Source of the DNA: Ficedula albicollis
Taxonomy: Eukaryota; Chordata; Aves; Passeriformes; Muscicapidae
NCBI RefSeq assembly: GCF_000247815.1
Contig: NC_021673.1
Coordinates: 111,468,766-111,532,765 of the forward strand
DNA: 64,000 nt
Reading direction: 5' to 3'
This document shows, piece after piece, positions 14,169 to 27,485 of the stretch (its first letter is position 1; each line of letters opens with the position of its first letter). Both the position numbers and the translations under genes were made by a program. The notes under the pieces were generated by a model. That model saw only the letters and a program-made list of their open reading frames with translations. It was not told the origin of the DNA and did no database searches.

Positions 14169-15247
14169 TGTGTAGCCCTTTTCATGAGCTTGTGCCAAAA
14201 ATCCAGATCAGATCTAATTCTCCATTACAATGGAAAAAGTAGAAGACAATTCTTCCAATCACATCCTCGTCAACCATGCTCTGTAACATTTAATCTTAGC
14301 CTGTTATAAGTTTATTTTTTCCAAGTGCCTACCTGCTCCTTCATCTGGCCTTTATGGTATGTAGAGGAAAGGTTTTGACATTCAGGAGAAAATAAAATTC
14401 CAGAATCTGCAAAAAAATTTAATCTCCCTATATGGATGGAACCCTTCCTGAATTAGCAGCTCCAACAGAAGAACAACTGCAAAAGTGCTGCTAAACTTGT
14501 TTCTTGTCATCTTTTTCTTCAAGTCTTATTAATTAGCCAGTGACATTTCTTCATACAGGTAATGAGAACGGATTCCACCAAAATTTGCTATCAGCAAGTA
14601 GATTATTTTGTCCTACAGCACAATATTTTCATTCTGAAGCATCTGGAATCACCTACTACAATCAGTGCTTGACCAATTGTGCTAGAGAATGCGATCTATA
14701 CTTCCACCTTCCAAATTATTTTGAAAATATTTTGACCATCAGAAAAGTCTGGTACATATATTCTTCCTGCATGACATTACTCATTTATCACAGAATGAGA
14801 TGAATTTTCACATGTCTGAGAAACAACTTCTCAACTATTATCTTGGACCAACCAAAAACCCAGTGTTGGCAGAGGACAACATCACACAGGTGGCTTTGAA
14901 ATAGGTTATTGGCAAGGATGCAATTAGATATATGCCTAACAGGTGAGAATTCAGATATCATGGTTTATTTGAGATTGTCACCTCAGAAATACTGTTTTCT
15001 TCACAGTGTAATCGTTGGCATTTAGAAGCAGGGATGTCCCCATTTTTATTTGAAAAGTCATGGTGAAATTCTATACTGTTTTGAGATGAAAGCTATTGGA
15101 AGATAAATAAGGTTAATTTTAAAGCTGTGTGGAGAACCATAGGCAGCCACTTCTCCATGGATGCTATTCGTCATAGTGCTTTCACATCAGGGATCAATGA
15201 TTTTGGGGTTTTCTTCCATTTCACTGAACAATTACAGATGTTTTCCA
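14169..15247. other. Unassigned sequence, no gene seen
   Basis: This is AT-rich sequence with an 87-codon open frame from 14540 that shows no recognisable motif. No repeat family was identified. Confidence 0.5.
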
Positions 15248-15286
15248 GCTGAAAAATGTAGTGATTTGCTGAAAAATGTAGTGATG
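15248..15286. repeat. Short tandem duplication, period 20 bp
   Basis: GCTGAAAAATGTAGTGAT occurs at 15248 and again at 15268, giving two copies of a 20-bp unit. Confidence 0.85.
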
Positions 15287-15468
15287 AAGATGAGTTAACC
15301 AGGAAGATAAAAAGAAACACGCAGTGCCTTCTTGAATAGTAAAGTGTGGTTCAAGACCCACTTTTGAGTTTTTAGCTTTGCTTCAAGTGAGCTCATATGC
15401 CTCAGTATATGTAGGAGTTATTGAATACCTGTCAGGTTCACTATTCTTACCTACACCTTCCAGGATCA

Positions 15469-15610
15469 CCACCTAGGGGAATTACATCTCATTTAGAAAC
15501 ATCTGTCGTAAAGGTTTGTACAAAAAAACTTGACACAATACCACCTAGGGGAATTACATCTAATTTAGAAACATCTGCCGTAAAGGTTTGTACAAAAAAA
15601 CTTGACACAA
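15469..15610. repeat. Tandem duplication, period 72 bp, two copies
   Basis: CCACCTAGGGGAATTACATC occurs at 15469 and 15541, and both copies end in CAAAAAAACTTGACACAA. Two substitutions separate the copies (CATCTCAT/CATCTAAT and CTGTCG/CTGCCG). The period is divisible by three, so the 71-codon open frame at 15421-15636 has a duplicated segment. I regard it as non-coding. Confidence 0.93.
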
Positions 15611-18600
15611 GCCTACCCTCAAAATCCATATATTAAAAAAAATCTCTGACTGAAAAGTACTTGTCAGCGTTTTCTCTAGTCAGTAAAATAATCCTTAATT
15701 TAGCAAGTCTTCATTTATTTTGGAGGAAGTTTAGAACATATAAAAATTAGGAAAACCCACTAATGAAAAATGAGAGGAATATTGCTACCTAATATTCCTA
15801 CTTCTCACAATTAATCATGTTAATAAACTGGAGAATTAGGTTGCTATTGTAGACATTATCAAAACACTGTGGAAATGGTATGTTAATGGACAAAGCTAAT
15901 ATCTTATTCCTATGAAAATGAAGTTATTAAACTGTGGAAGAAAACTTTATAGATTGTTTAATCTTCCATCACTTTTACCAGATACCGCATTTCATATCCA
16001 AACAAAAAATAGCAGGGGGGAACCCCTCTTTTTGAAGAAATTAGTATAAGAAATAATCTAGTTGCATCCTGTTTTATGTTGCTGAAAAAAAAATCTTTCA
16101 ACTATCGTATATTAATATTTTACAAATGAAATTTTTAAGATTAAAAGATCTGTTCCAAAAATGTCAAATAGAATATTTAATCAGTCAAAAATACTTTCTA
16201 TATTTTTAAATGTAGTTTTCATCCACAAGCACATTTTCACAAATATCTCTTTGTGAGCTCCATATTCTTTGTCAAAAGGTGATGGACTGGAAAAGATCTG
16301 ACCATATCCAGAGAGACAAATTTGTGATGAGGGCAAACAATATTTTGCAAGAGCCTCAAAAATCTTGCTTTAAAATGTATTTAAGTTGTATTAAATTATG
16401 AAATCTATTCCCAATGGATTGTACAGACTGAAAAACCACAAACAAAAAGAAAACAAGGGATTTGTTCCATTAAAATCATGTTTCATTCATCTTTTATTAA
16501 TTATCCAGGAAACAGAATGGACATTAAATTTGTAGATAAAACAACCATATAGAAATATGTTCCTTAATCAGTTTCCTTACATATAGAATTTTTATACATC
16601 CATTACTTATATTAGTTTTGGCTAATTATGAGGAGTTTGGTACTTTAATATTTAATACCTACAAGGCTGCAAAAACATAAACACCAGGAAACTCCAGGGA
16701 AATGGTAAAGTTTTCTGATTGGTCTTTCGAATTGCATCTTCCTCTAGGCAATTTTTTTATTTGTTGATGTTTGTGTTTGCAAGGGTATCTGGAATAGAGT
16801 AAGCTTAAGTTAGAGCTCTTCCATATCCAACAGGATCAAAAGAAAAATCAGCTAATAACTAATAATAAAGATTTCAAGGAGTTCACTTCTAGAAAGACAC
16901 TCATCATAATTCTCATATAAATGAAATAACTTGTTTTTAAAACATTTCTCTTTCTAAAGAAGACGGATCAGAAAGTTCAATCTTCCAGCAGATAGGTGGT
17001 GTGCACAAAGATTTTCAAAATGGAATTTTCTACCTCCTGGTATTCTCAGGGTAGGTGTTCAGTGCAGGCACTTCAGATCAAGCAAGCACACCCAAGCTAG
17101 TTTTAGAGTAAGCAGTAAGTGCTCTGGCTGCTAACACATCTCTGCTGCAGATCAGAGATGAGCTCAGGCTAAGCAACGAGTTGCTATGGCTACACTGATG
17201 GCAATACCCAGCCCAGTAAGTGTAAATCTAACATATGTCTCCTGCTATGAGACAGAGCCTTGGTGACTGCCCCCAAGCCATGCCTGAATACCCACTCTGT
17301 AGGAATTCAATTTTGCAGAGCCATTGCCATGCGATTCAGAATCAATGGTCCCATATGTACTCCTAGGAGTATTATTCCCTGATTTCATCAAGGCAGCGTG
17401 CGGGTACACGGTGGGTCAAATATATTTGGGTTGTTTTCTCAGCAGTTTAATAAGAGAAAACGAGATTCTTCATGACTACTCTTTTTAGCTGTCTTGAGCC
17501 TCAGAGTATAACTGATTAATGGCTGTGCCATCCAGTCTCCTGATTTTGGATATAATAACAAAACTACACAGTGCTCTCCATGGCTCTCTTCACCTGCAGG
17601 GAAAATTGAGGCTGTTGTCTGCCATTTTCCAGCCAAACAAGTAAAAAGTTACTTTAGTAGGTGTGAAAGAGCTCAGGGAAAATCCTGATTTTTTCTTTCC
17701 TTCTTATAGGAAAAAAATAAGTTTTATAAAGTACATCATCTGCCTCTGCTGCACCATTTAAATTGCTTAGCAAACCCATTTCATCCACAGCTTTAAACTG
17801 TTGTTTTCAAACATCTTAACAGGTGTGAACTGTCCACCTGAAAAGACACTACACTGATTTCTGTGTAGAAAATTAAAATGCCCTGAGAGGTGCAGATATG
17901 GAAATCTTTAGTCCTAAATATGCCAAGCCTCATGCTAAGATTACTATGTATGACTAATGAACTATATATGACTAATAAAACGGTTTGAGTACACTAAAAT
18001 ATATCTTTTTAATCCTTTATCTTATATTAAGTCCACAAAACTATGGTTGGCAGACTGGAAAACTCAGTAATCAAGTACAAGCTAGCAAGTAGTAGCAGTT
18101 TAAACCTTTATTCCTACCTCTTCTTTCTTTTCTTTTCTTTTTTCCTTTTTTATTTTTATTTTTTTATTAGTTGTGCTTTTTCTTTTGTTAAAGTTCACGT
18201 GCAAAAAAAATCACAATGGATTTTTTTTTCATTTAGGATACTCAATGAAAACATCAGTTTGAAAGCATTAATTTAAATGGGTAACATTACTTTATATAGA
18301 ATCCCCTCTACTTTTCCAACGAAAGAGAAAAATAACTTACAGTGTAAAATATTAAGACATATATTTAACTTATTTCTTTTCAAATTAGCTCTATAGAGAC
18401 TTATAGGAAAGAAGCATCAATTTAATAACCTTTTTTAGACTGTTATATAGGATAATGGCTCTCTTTCCAAATGAAAAGAACAGAAATTTTTTTGAGTTTT
18501 CTGAAGGAGTAATTTGTTTTTCAGTCTCAGTTTGCTGAAAACAAAAAGGACAAAAAATACCCATAAGGAAGGAGAAATATGCTTTTCATGATGCTTACTT

Positions 18601-21154
18601 CACTTGCAGTTTATCTATTAAAAAGAAACAAGAAAAAAACCCAAAACCAAAACAACAGCATTTTTAGCTTTTCAAAAATCTGCAAATTTTAACCTGCGTA
18701 ATGTTGCGGTTGATTTGGAATTTGGCTTTATTCTTGTTCTGTGTTCTGTTTTAAAATTTCCTTTATCTGTCATTATGATCATAGATTCACAGCAATGTTA
18801 TAACAGTTTAAATCTTGCCTGGGTAAGCCTTCATAACACAATTCAAAATACCCGGCAAGATGGGAGAGACAAAATAAGAAGTGGAAGGAACTGGATACAA
18901 AAGGAAGAGTGTCAGCAAGAATCAGTGTCTTACGGCAACATTGTATTCAGGATTTGGTTTTAAATTGTATGTAGGAATTAAAATGTAGAAATAGTTGTTT
19001 TCCCTTTTAAAAAAAAATCTCAAAACTAAAAAAGCCTTTTTTGTGAGGGATCCAACTACTAGATTAAGCACATCCTTCCCCTGCAAGAAGAAGGGTTACA
19101 GCTGATCCTGAAAAAGCTTTCATTTTATCAATGCTGCATCATAGATAAGTCCTTCACATTTGACAACTGATGCAAATTTTCTCTGAGTGTCTCCTGTCAG
19201 AGTTTTTTTCCATTTTAATAAATGAATACTCACTGATGTAGAGAATCTTGAACTCTCACACCCTAATTAAGTGGCTCACATTATCTGTCGGCTGCCTGTC
19301 CACCAAGATACACCATCTGTCTCTTTTTTCTGGCTCAAGAGATACTTAACACAAATGACAGAAATCTGTAAAGTGTAAGATCCTGATTCTGCAAACCCAT
19401 GATGAGATTACACTCCAGGAATGTAAAATACTTGGTTTCAAAGGGAGGCAGGACTATTAAACTTGGTCCACCATTTCCAAGGTTGGTATAATTCACAACA
19501 ATGAACATTCCCTATCTTACAAAGCATTGCCCCTGCCATCTTAAGGAAACAAACCTTACAAATCTTTCTTTCTGAACTCAGATGAGAGTTTTCATTAAAT
19601 ATTCTGATTTCAGTAAACCATCCCTATCCAACCAGGAGTCAGAGCAAGTTTTGTGACTCGTTTTAGTGGCATCTGATTTACAGATCCAGTCAAGAGATAT
19701 TTTAGGATCAGTTATGCAATCTCACAGCTGCAGCAGTGTATTCCTGTAAATATGTGATAGAGGTAATGATGGGTATAACTGATTATCTGTCTCAGGCACC
19801 TCCAGCAAAAACTTCAAAAAACTTACTCTTTTTTAATCAACTGTATTTCTGGAGTTGCAGGGATATACCATTTCAATATCTAGGAAGGCCCAAGTTATTT
19901 TCTTATCAAGTAGTATTTTCAAAACAAGATAAAAAAACTGCAACCTAAAAATAAAAAAGTCAAATCCTGTTTGTTTCAAACTTTGCAGTTTTAAAATAAT
20001 ATTTAGCAATAGGATGAGCTGGATTCTGATAACTTTGAGTGACTTAAAACAAAATCAGCTTGCATTTGGGAACTTGCTTGTGGGATTCCTTAGACAGCTG
20101 TGAAAAGAGAAAATTATTATGAAAGATTGGAATAATATGGAGTTTTAGGAGCAGAAGAACATATAGATTATTTTGGGAGGGGAATAAAGACCAGTTGTAA
20201 GTGTTGGAGAAAGAAGATGTGAGAGAGAAGAATGAATAGATGGATGACAGGCATGAGTGAAGAACATTTCAGATTATATAAGAAAACTTCACATGAGAGA
20301 AAAATCTCACCCTACTTTATTCACATGTTAAATGTAATCATTCATTGCTTTGCTACAAACAATATAGAAGAGCAAGTGGTGTAAAGCATCAAATATTCTA
20401 AATTGCTTTTATTTTTGAAATGCAAATTGGTCATTCAGAGATACTTCCCATAATGTATCTCCAAAGTGGTGGTGCTATGAAGAAGGTCCTGCAAAAGTGA
20501 AGATCTAAGTGGTAATCTCTGGGGTTTTCTTCTTTCTGCATGAATATTGACTTTTTACTTCCATACTACAAGATAAAGGTATTTTGGGAAATGTGGTACA
20601 GGAAGAATGGTGATTAGAATTCTTGTGACAGTAGGGCTGTAAAAGACTTGTGTCTGTGGGGGTCATAAACTTTGGGTTGAGTCGAGAGGAGAAGGGGATT
20701 AGACTGGGATGAGTTGTAAAGAATGTTGTCAGGGAATGTGAGAAGCTATTAAGCGATTTCATCAGAATATGCATCCAGAATGACCTTGGTGAATAAAGTG
20801 AAAAGGTGATTTTTTTCTTCTGGGAAATAATTTTTTTTGTTCCTTCCAGAAAAGCAGTAGAGCACCTCTGTTGGTACATCTACTCCAAACAAAATGCAAA
20901 TTTACCTTCCAGAAGCCTAAGTACTGAATTATTTCAAATCAATTTTTGCACTATTATGTCCTAAAGCTGCCAAATTAAGGAAATTAAAGATTGGTTTAAG
21001 GGAGAATGTTGAAAGATATTCACAGGACTAACAGCAATAATGAGGACTGCTATGATCTGAGGCAACAACTCCTTACCTTGGGGGAGATAAACATGATGCT
21101 TCAGGTGGACAGAGGCAGGTTTTGGTGATCTGAAAGAGGGGTGCAGTATTTTTA
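15611..21154. other. Unassigned AT-rich sequence, no gene seen
   Basis: No gene or transposon was recognised. A polypyrimidine stretch made of TTCTT and TTTTC units lies at about 18118-18168. A small imperfect repeat of TATGACTAAT lies near 17943-17980. A 124-codon minus-strand frame at 20505-20879 has no recognisable domain. Confidence 0.5.
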
Positions 21155-21472
21155 TATGAATTACGTTGGAGCCTTTGCTTCCTTTTTTAATCCTAGAGGG
21201 GGGCTGATTGTGTGGTGTTACTAAAAGGCCCAGCAAAAGATGAGACATTTTTCAGAAGGAAAACTGAAACAAGGATTACCACATTAAAAAAACGAAGTCA
21301 TCTGAAGCTGGAGTATGAATTATGTTGGAGCCTTTGCTTCCTGTTTTAATCCTAGAGGGGGGCTGATTGTGTGGTGTTACTAAAAGGCCCAGCAAAAGAT
21401 GAGACATTTTTCAGAAGGAAAACTGAAACAAGGATTACCACATTAAAAAAACGAAGTCATCTGAAGCTGGAA
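21155..21472. repeat. Tandem duplication, period 159 bp, two copies
   Basis: The block starting TATGAATTA at 21155 recurs at 21314, and both copies run through AGGGGGGCTGATTGTGTGG to TCATCTGAAGCTGGA. I count about two substitutions (TTACG/TTATG and CCTTTTT/CCTGTTT). It lies about 230 bp upstream of recognisable CR1 ORF2, in the place where CR1 5' sequence would be expected. I cannot confirm that it belongs to the element. Confidence 0.92.
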
Positions 21473-21699
21473 AAACAGTGGGGAATTAATGAACATGTAA
21501 AGCAGCATTTCCAGAATGTTTCTGTAAGAACCTGTTGCTCACCCACTGAGAACTGTAGCACAATTACTTGTACTCCCAAGACAGACCTTGAAAAACTTGC
21601 AGGCATCTCTGAAATCTGTCTCATTATGTGTTATTTTCAGGCATGGGACTGGATTTGCAAATTATATAGAAAATAACAGCTTTAGTGAATCCTGGGAGG
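21473..21699 (+). other. Possible CR1 5' flank or ORF1-proximal sequence
   Basis: An open frame (21371-21676) with several cysteines runs from the duplication above into this stretch and stops just before the CR1 ORF2 match. Its position suggests degraded ORF1 or inter-ORF sequence of the same CR1. I recognise no specific CR1 ORF1 motif, so this is a positional inference only. Confidence 0.25.
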
Positions 21700-23672
21700 A
21701 ACTGTTTTGACTAACTGCACGCAGCATGAGCAAAAGCCAGGAGGAGTTGGAAGCCACTGTGCAGCAGGAAAACACTGATATAGTTGCCATCATGAGAACT
21801 TTAGCTGACTTACACAATTGCTGAAATGGATGGTTATAAACTCTCCAGAAAAGAGTAGGCAAGGAAGAAAGGCCATGATTGTCTAGATTTGAGTGATGGT
21901 GATGATATGGTTGAGTGTTCATGAATAAGAACGAGGGGGAAGGCCAACAAGGCAGGTATCATGGTGGGAATGTGTTATAAATTACTCAATCAGGATGAAG
22001 AGGCAGACAAAATATTCTAAAAGTGGCTGGGAGAAGTTTCACATTCACTAGCTCTTGCTCTTGTGGGATACTTCAATTTACCAGATGCCTGTTGCAAATG
22101 TAATACAGTAGAGAGGAAAGAATCTAGGAGGTTTCTGCAGTGTCAAAAAGAGAGTTTTCTGTCACAGTTGTTGATTGTTCCCCACTGAATCTGTACTTTT
22201 CAAGCAGAAAAGGACTTATGGGTTGGAGGCCAACTTGGGCACAGCATGATAGATTTTGATGTCAGACAAGTAAGAAGTGGGGACCAGCAGACCTGTTACC
22301 TTGCAATTCCAGAGGGCAGCCTTTGACCTTTCGAGGACACTGTGTGTCAGGGCCCTTGAGAGACATTTCTGAAGGGCAAAGGAGTTTGAGAAAGCTGGAC
22401 ATTTTTCAAAAAAAGGAACTCTTAAAAGTGCATCCATGCCATCCCAGTGCACCAAAAGTCAAATGAATGGGGAAGGCCACTGGCCAGGCTGATCAGAGAG
22501 TTTGGCTGGAATTCAAGAAAACAGAGAGAATTCATGGCTTTTGAAAGAAGCAGTAGGCAACTCATGAAGACTACAAGGATATTGTGAGGTTATGCAAGGA
22601 GAAAATTAGAAGGGCCAAAGCCCAACTATAACTTAACCTGACTGACACCTTAAAAGAAAATAAAAAATGTTTCTATGAATTCATTAGCAATTAAATGAGG
22701 GCTGAGGAAAAACTCCTTCCTTTATTGGATGTGGGGGGGAAAAGGATGAGAAAAAGACTACATAGTTGATGCCATTTTTTATCAGTTTTTATTTGACAGA
22801 CCATCTATTCTCGGGATACCCAGTCGCTGAGCTGGAAGACAGCGACAGGGAGCAGAGTGAAGTCTTGATAATCCAAATGGAAATGGTCAGTTACCTGCTA
22901 CAGCCCTGAGAGACACAGAGGCATATGAGGCCGAATGGGATGCACTCAAGGGAACTGAGGGAGCTGGAAGTATTCACTGAGCCACTCTCCATCCTTTTTT
23001 GGCGGTCCTGGATGACTGGGGAGGTGCCAGTTGACTGGAGATTAGCAAATGTGGCCACTAGCTGGTGGCTTGTCACAAGGGGTGTTTCCCTGGACTTGTT
23101 ACTGGGAGAGTTCTGTTTAATATCTTTATCAATGATCTGGATGGGGGGATTGAGCCTACATTCAGTTCTACCATGTTTGGTAGGAGAGTTGATCTAATGA
23201 AAGCTCTGCAGAGAGTTCTGGACAGGCTGGATTGATGGTCCAAGGCCAATTGTATGACACTGAAAAAGGCAAAGTGCTGGATATTGCTCATGAGTCACAA
23301 CGACCCCAGGGAGCTCCACAGGCTGAGATAGAGTGTCTGGAAAGTTGCTGGATAGAAAAGGATCTGGGGGTGCTGGTCAACAGCATCTGAATATGAGCCA
23401 GCATGTGAGCCAATGGCATCCTGGTCTCTATCAGAAATAGTGTGGCCAGCGGGTTTTGGGAAAGGATCATCTTCCTCTATTTGGCACTGGTGAGGCCACA
23501 CTGTGAATCCTGTGTTCAGTTCTGGGCTCCTCACTACAAGAAAAGGCTTTGGCATACTAGACTGTGTCCAGAGAACAGCAGAGGAGATTTTGAAGGTCTG
23601 GAGCACGAGTCCTGTGAGGAGTGGCTGGGGGAGCTGTGGTTGTTTGGCCTGAAGAAAAGGATGCTTAGGCAA
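21700..23672 (+). mobile_element. CR1 LINE ORF2 relic (endonuclease and reverse transcriptase), dead
   Basis: CR1 ORF2 encodes an APE-like endonuclease followed by a reverse transcriptase that drives target-primed retrotransposition. This copy follows the CR1 order. Endonuclease start: LTARSMSKSQEELEATVQQE, from 21711. The GDFNLPD region lies near 22064 and the endonuclease-RT linker near 22500-22700. An LFNIFINDLD block follows near 23115, then the C-terminal RT region to about 23672. It is clearly dead. An in-frame stop lies at 21822. The ETWWD box reads MRTLAD (catalytic Glu lost) and GDFN reads GYFN (catalytic Asp lost). The SDH region near 22240 is deleted. Sequence jumps from TTAGCAAATGTGGCC to CTTGTCACAAGGGGTG near 23060, removing the RT core. 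The FADD box is replaced by unrelated residues. The 3' untranslated tail is absent. Confidence 0.93.
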
Positions 23673-25360
23673 AATCTGTTGGGAATCGATAGCCAAGCCA
23701 ACTTGCTGCAGAAAGTGTCAGTGATGAAGGTTAAAAAAAACCAACAGGGATGAGAAGCTATCTGAACTGTGAGGGTTTAAAGCAAAATTAGCATAATTAA
23801 GATGTTTCTGTTAGTTTTTGTTTCTGCAGATTATGAACTTCAAATTTACAGGTGATTATGTGTTTCCACTAATGTATCTCCTGGATAGGGGCAGAGTCAA
23901 ATTGCCATCCTTCAAATTACTACCTAGGATCTGTATTTCAGTGCACAGTTGTCAAATAACACTTTCATACACATATAAGGGTAAATAGCTGTGATTCTTT
24001 TTTTTTTTTAATAATCTTTAGACCAACTGATATAGATGAAATTGATCTGTACCATCTCCACAAACATAAACAAAGGCTGCTTGCAAGAACAGCAGGAATA
24101 TGTTATCTGTAATTACAGTAAATCTGAACAGTAATGTTTGCAAAAAGCCTGCAAGGGAGGTTATGGTCTATGCGTGGTGCTGCTTATGGGGTTGGAGAGA
24201 TGTCACAGATTACTGGGAGTTTTAAATTAGGGAAAAAGTGGTGAATTATTTTGAACCTCAGGGATTACTTTTCTCTCATTAAACTCACAGGTACACCAAT
24301 TTATTCTTGTCTCAATAGACATAAAGTAGTAAAAAAGAAGTAGTAAAATAATGTGAATTACATAAATAGCAGTGACTGCAAGGAACCATCTAAGTTCTGG
24401 AGGGACACGTTGTCCTTTTGATTGTTTCTTAAACTTTCTTGATCTAAAACATCTATTTTTACCACTAAAATAAAAAGATATACTGAAGTGCTGAAGTTCC
24501 CATACTCTGTTGCCTGACCAGTGTGATGCAGAACTGTACCGTCACAAACAAGTACTTATTTCCCAGGAAAAAAAAATAGCTTCACTGAATGTAGAAATGG
24601 CCCAGCACATGGAATGAAAATCTGTAGGATATCTCTAAATATATGGCTTCAGAAAGTTGTTTGACACAAACTAGCTTTTCTAATAATAAAAGTACTCTGA
24701 CCTTTTGAGTCAAATAGTGCATCCAGATTGCAGAGAACAACAGGATTGCTAAATAAGACTGTCAAGCGTTGTCCTCTGAAATTTGATCTATATTGTCTCT
24801 TTACATTACATGATGCTTGTTTTTTAACTCTTAAGAGGCAAGCATAGAGAAATTGCCAGCTGAATGGTTTGCCATAAGCTAAAGCAATGGCTTATCTTGA
24901 TAGGAATATATAGTGTGGGGTTTTTTGATGGAGATTTTGGGCTTTTTTGGAGTTTTTTTGTTCGGTTGTTTTTGGTTTTTTCTCATGAGACACTGTTTAT
25001 GCCTTCATTCCAGCAAATACAGATGTCCAGAATTACTTACTCTCTTTGTCTGGAATCATGACTCTTGATTACACATGAATATTTTAAATCAGTCTGCTAA
25101 ATAAGAGGCAGAATAAAACATTAACTTCATATAAGTCTATAAAATGACATTTTTTTCCCCCCAGATTCTCATAATTAAACTGCTTTCCAGTTTAAGGGAG
25201 GTAGAGTCCACAGTATTAATTTGGGCAAATTCATATCAATTACCATTGACTTTTCTTCTCTGATATTTCTCATTAAGGATTGCTATTTTACTTGAGACTG
25301 AAATTATTCTTTTGAGGTGTCCTGGTTTTAAAATTTCCCTCCAAAACCTGACCTAAGTAT
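23673..25360. other. Unassigned sequence, no gene seen
   Basis: The CR1 match stops near 23672. The following DNA has a T10 run near 24001 and T/G-rich runs near 24918-24980, but no recognised gene or element. Confidence 0.5.
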
Positions 25361-27485
25361 CTCATCTCATCTCTTCTCTTCTCTTCTCTTCTCTTCTCTT
25401 CTCTTCTCTTCTCTTCTCTTCTCTTCTCTTCTCTTCTCTTCTCTTCTCTTCTCTTCTCTTCTCTTCTCTTCTCTTCTCTTCTCTTCTCTTCTCTTCTCTT
25501 CTCTTCTCTTCTCTTCTCTTCTCTTCTCTTCTCTTCTCTTCTCTTCTCTTCTCTTCTCTTCTCTTCTCTTCTCTTCTCTTCTCTTCTCTTCTCTTCTCTT
25601 CTCTTCTCTTCTCTTCTCTTCTCTTCTCTTCTCTTCTCTTCTCTTCTCTTCTCTTCTCTTCTCTTCTCTTCTCTTCTCTTCTCTTCTCTTCTCTTCTCTT
25701 CTCTTCTCTTCTCTTCTCTTCTCTTCTCTTCTCTTCTCTTCTCTTCTCTTCTCTTCTCTTCTCTTCTCTTCTCTTCTCTTCTCTTCTCTTCTCTTCTCTT
25801 CTCTTCTCTTCTCTTCTCTTCTCTTCTCTTCTCTTCTCTTCTCTTCTCTTCTCTTCTCTTCTCTTCTCTTCTCTTCTCTTCTCTTCTCTTCTCTTCTCTT
25901 CTCTTCTCTTCTCTTCTCTTCTCTTCTCTTCTCTTCTCTTCTCTTCTCTTCTCTTCTCTTCTCTTCTCTTCTCTTCTCTTCTCTTCTCTTCTCTTCTCTT
26001 CTCTTCTCTTCTCTTCTCTTCTCTTCTCTTCTCTTCTCTTCTCTTCTCTTCTCTTCTCTTCTCTTCTCTTCTCTTCTCTTCTCTTCTCTTCTCTTCTCTT
26101 CTCTTCTCTTCTCTTCTCTTCTCTTCTCTTCTCTTCTCTTCTCTTCTCTTCTCTTCTCTTCTCTTCTCTTCTCTTCTCTTCTCTTCTCTTCTCTTCTCTT
26201 CTCTTCTCTTCTCTTCTCTTCTCTTCTCTTCTCTTCTCTTCTCTTCTCTTCTCTTCTCTTCTCTTCTCTTCTCTTCTCTTCTCTTCTCTTCTCTTCTCTT
26301 CTCTTCTCTTCTCTTCTCTTCTCTTCTCTTCTCTTCTCTTCTCTTCTCTTCTCTTCTCTTCTCTTCTCTTCTCTTCTCTTCTCTTCTCTTCTCTTCTCTT
26401 CTCTTCTCTTCTCTTCTCTTCTCTTCTCTTCTCTTCTCTTCTCTTCTCTTCTCTTCTCTTCTCTTCTCTTCTCTTCTCTTCTCTTCTCTTCTCTTCTCTT
26501 CTCTTCTCTTCTCTTCTCTTCTCTTCTCTTCTCTTCTCTTCTCTTCTCTTCTCTTCTCTTCTCTTCTCTTCTCTTCTCTTCTCTTCTCTTCTCTTCTCTT
26601 CTCTTCTCTTCTCTTCTCTTCTCTTCTCTTCTCTTCTCTTCTCTTCTCTTCTCTTCTCTTCTCTTCTCTTCTCTTCTCTTCTCTTCTCTTCTCTTCTCTT
26701 CTCTTCTCTTCTCTTCTCTTCTCTTCTCTTCTCTTCTCTTCTCTTCTCTTCTCTTCTCTTCTCTTCTCTTCTCTTCTCTTCTCTTCTCTTCTCTTCTCTT
26801 CTCTTCTCTTCTCTTCTCTTCTCTTCTCTTCTCTTCTCTTCTCTTCTCTTCTCTTCTCTTCTCTTCTCTTCTCTTCTCTTCTCTTCTCTTCTCTTCTCTT
26901 CTCTTCTCTTCTCTTCTCTTCTCTTCTCTTCTCTTCTCTTCTCTTCTCTTCTCTTCTCTTCTCTTCTCTTCTCTTCTCTTCTCTTCTCTTCTCTTCTCTT
27001 CTCTTCTCTTCTCTTCTCTTCTCTTCTCTTCTCTTCTCTTCTCTTCTCTTCTCTTCTCTTCTCTTCTCTTCTCTTCTCTTCTCTTCTCTTCTCTTCTCTT
27101 CTCTTCTCTTCTCTTCTCTTCTCTTCTCTTCTCTTCTCTTCTCTTCTCTTCTCTTCTCTTCTCTTCTCTTCTCTTCTCTTCTCTTCTCTTCTCTTCTCTT
27201 CTCTTCTCTTCTCTTCTCTTCTCTTCTCTTCTCTTCTCTTCTCTTCTCTTCTCTTCTCTTCTCTTCTCTTCTCTTCTCTTCTCTTCTCTTCTCTTCTCTT
27301 CTCTTCTCTTCTCTTCTCTTCTCTTCTCTTCTCTTCTCTTCTCTTCTCTTCTCTTCTCTTCTCTTCTCTTCTCTTCTCTTCTCTTCTCTTCTCTTCTCTT
27401 CTCTTCTCTTCTCTTCTCTTCTCTTCTCTTCTCTTCTCTTCTCTTCTCTTCTCTTCTCTTCTCTTCTCTTCTCTTCTCTTCTCTT
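25361..27485. repeat. Pentanucleotide array (CTCTT)423, uninterrupted
   Basis: After two CTCAT units at 25361-25370, the unit CTCTT repeats without a single visible interruption from 25371 to 27485: 2,115 bp, or 423 copies. It ends in CTCTTTTTTC. The plus strand is all pyrimidine and the minus strand all purine (AAGAG). Three long minus-strand frames of more than 700 codons, each a repeating REEKR string, are only translations of this array. Perfect homogeneity over 2 kb means recent expansion, ongoing homogenisation or assembler extrapolation. Confidence 0.97.

Noticed and set aside
22925..23753. Several overlapping frames on both strands between 22.9 and 23.75 kb
   Set aside because: They are broken pieces and antisense shadows of the CR1 ORF2 relic, not independent genes.
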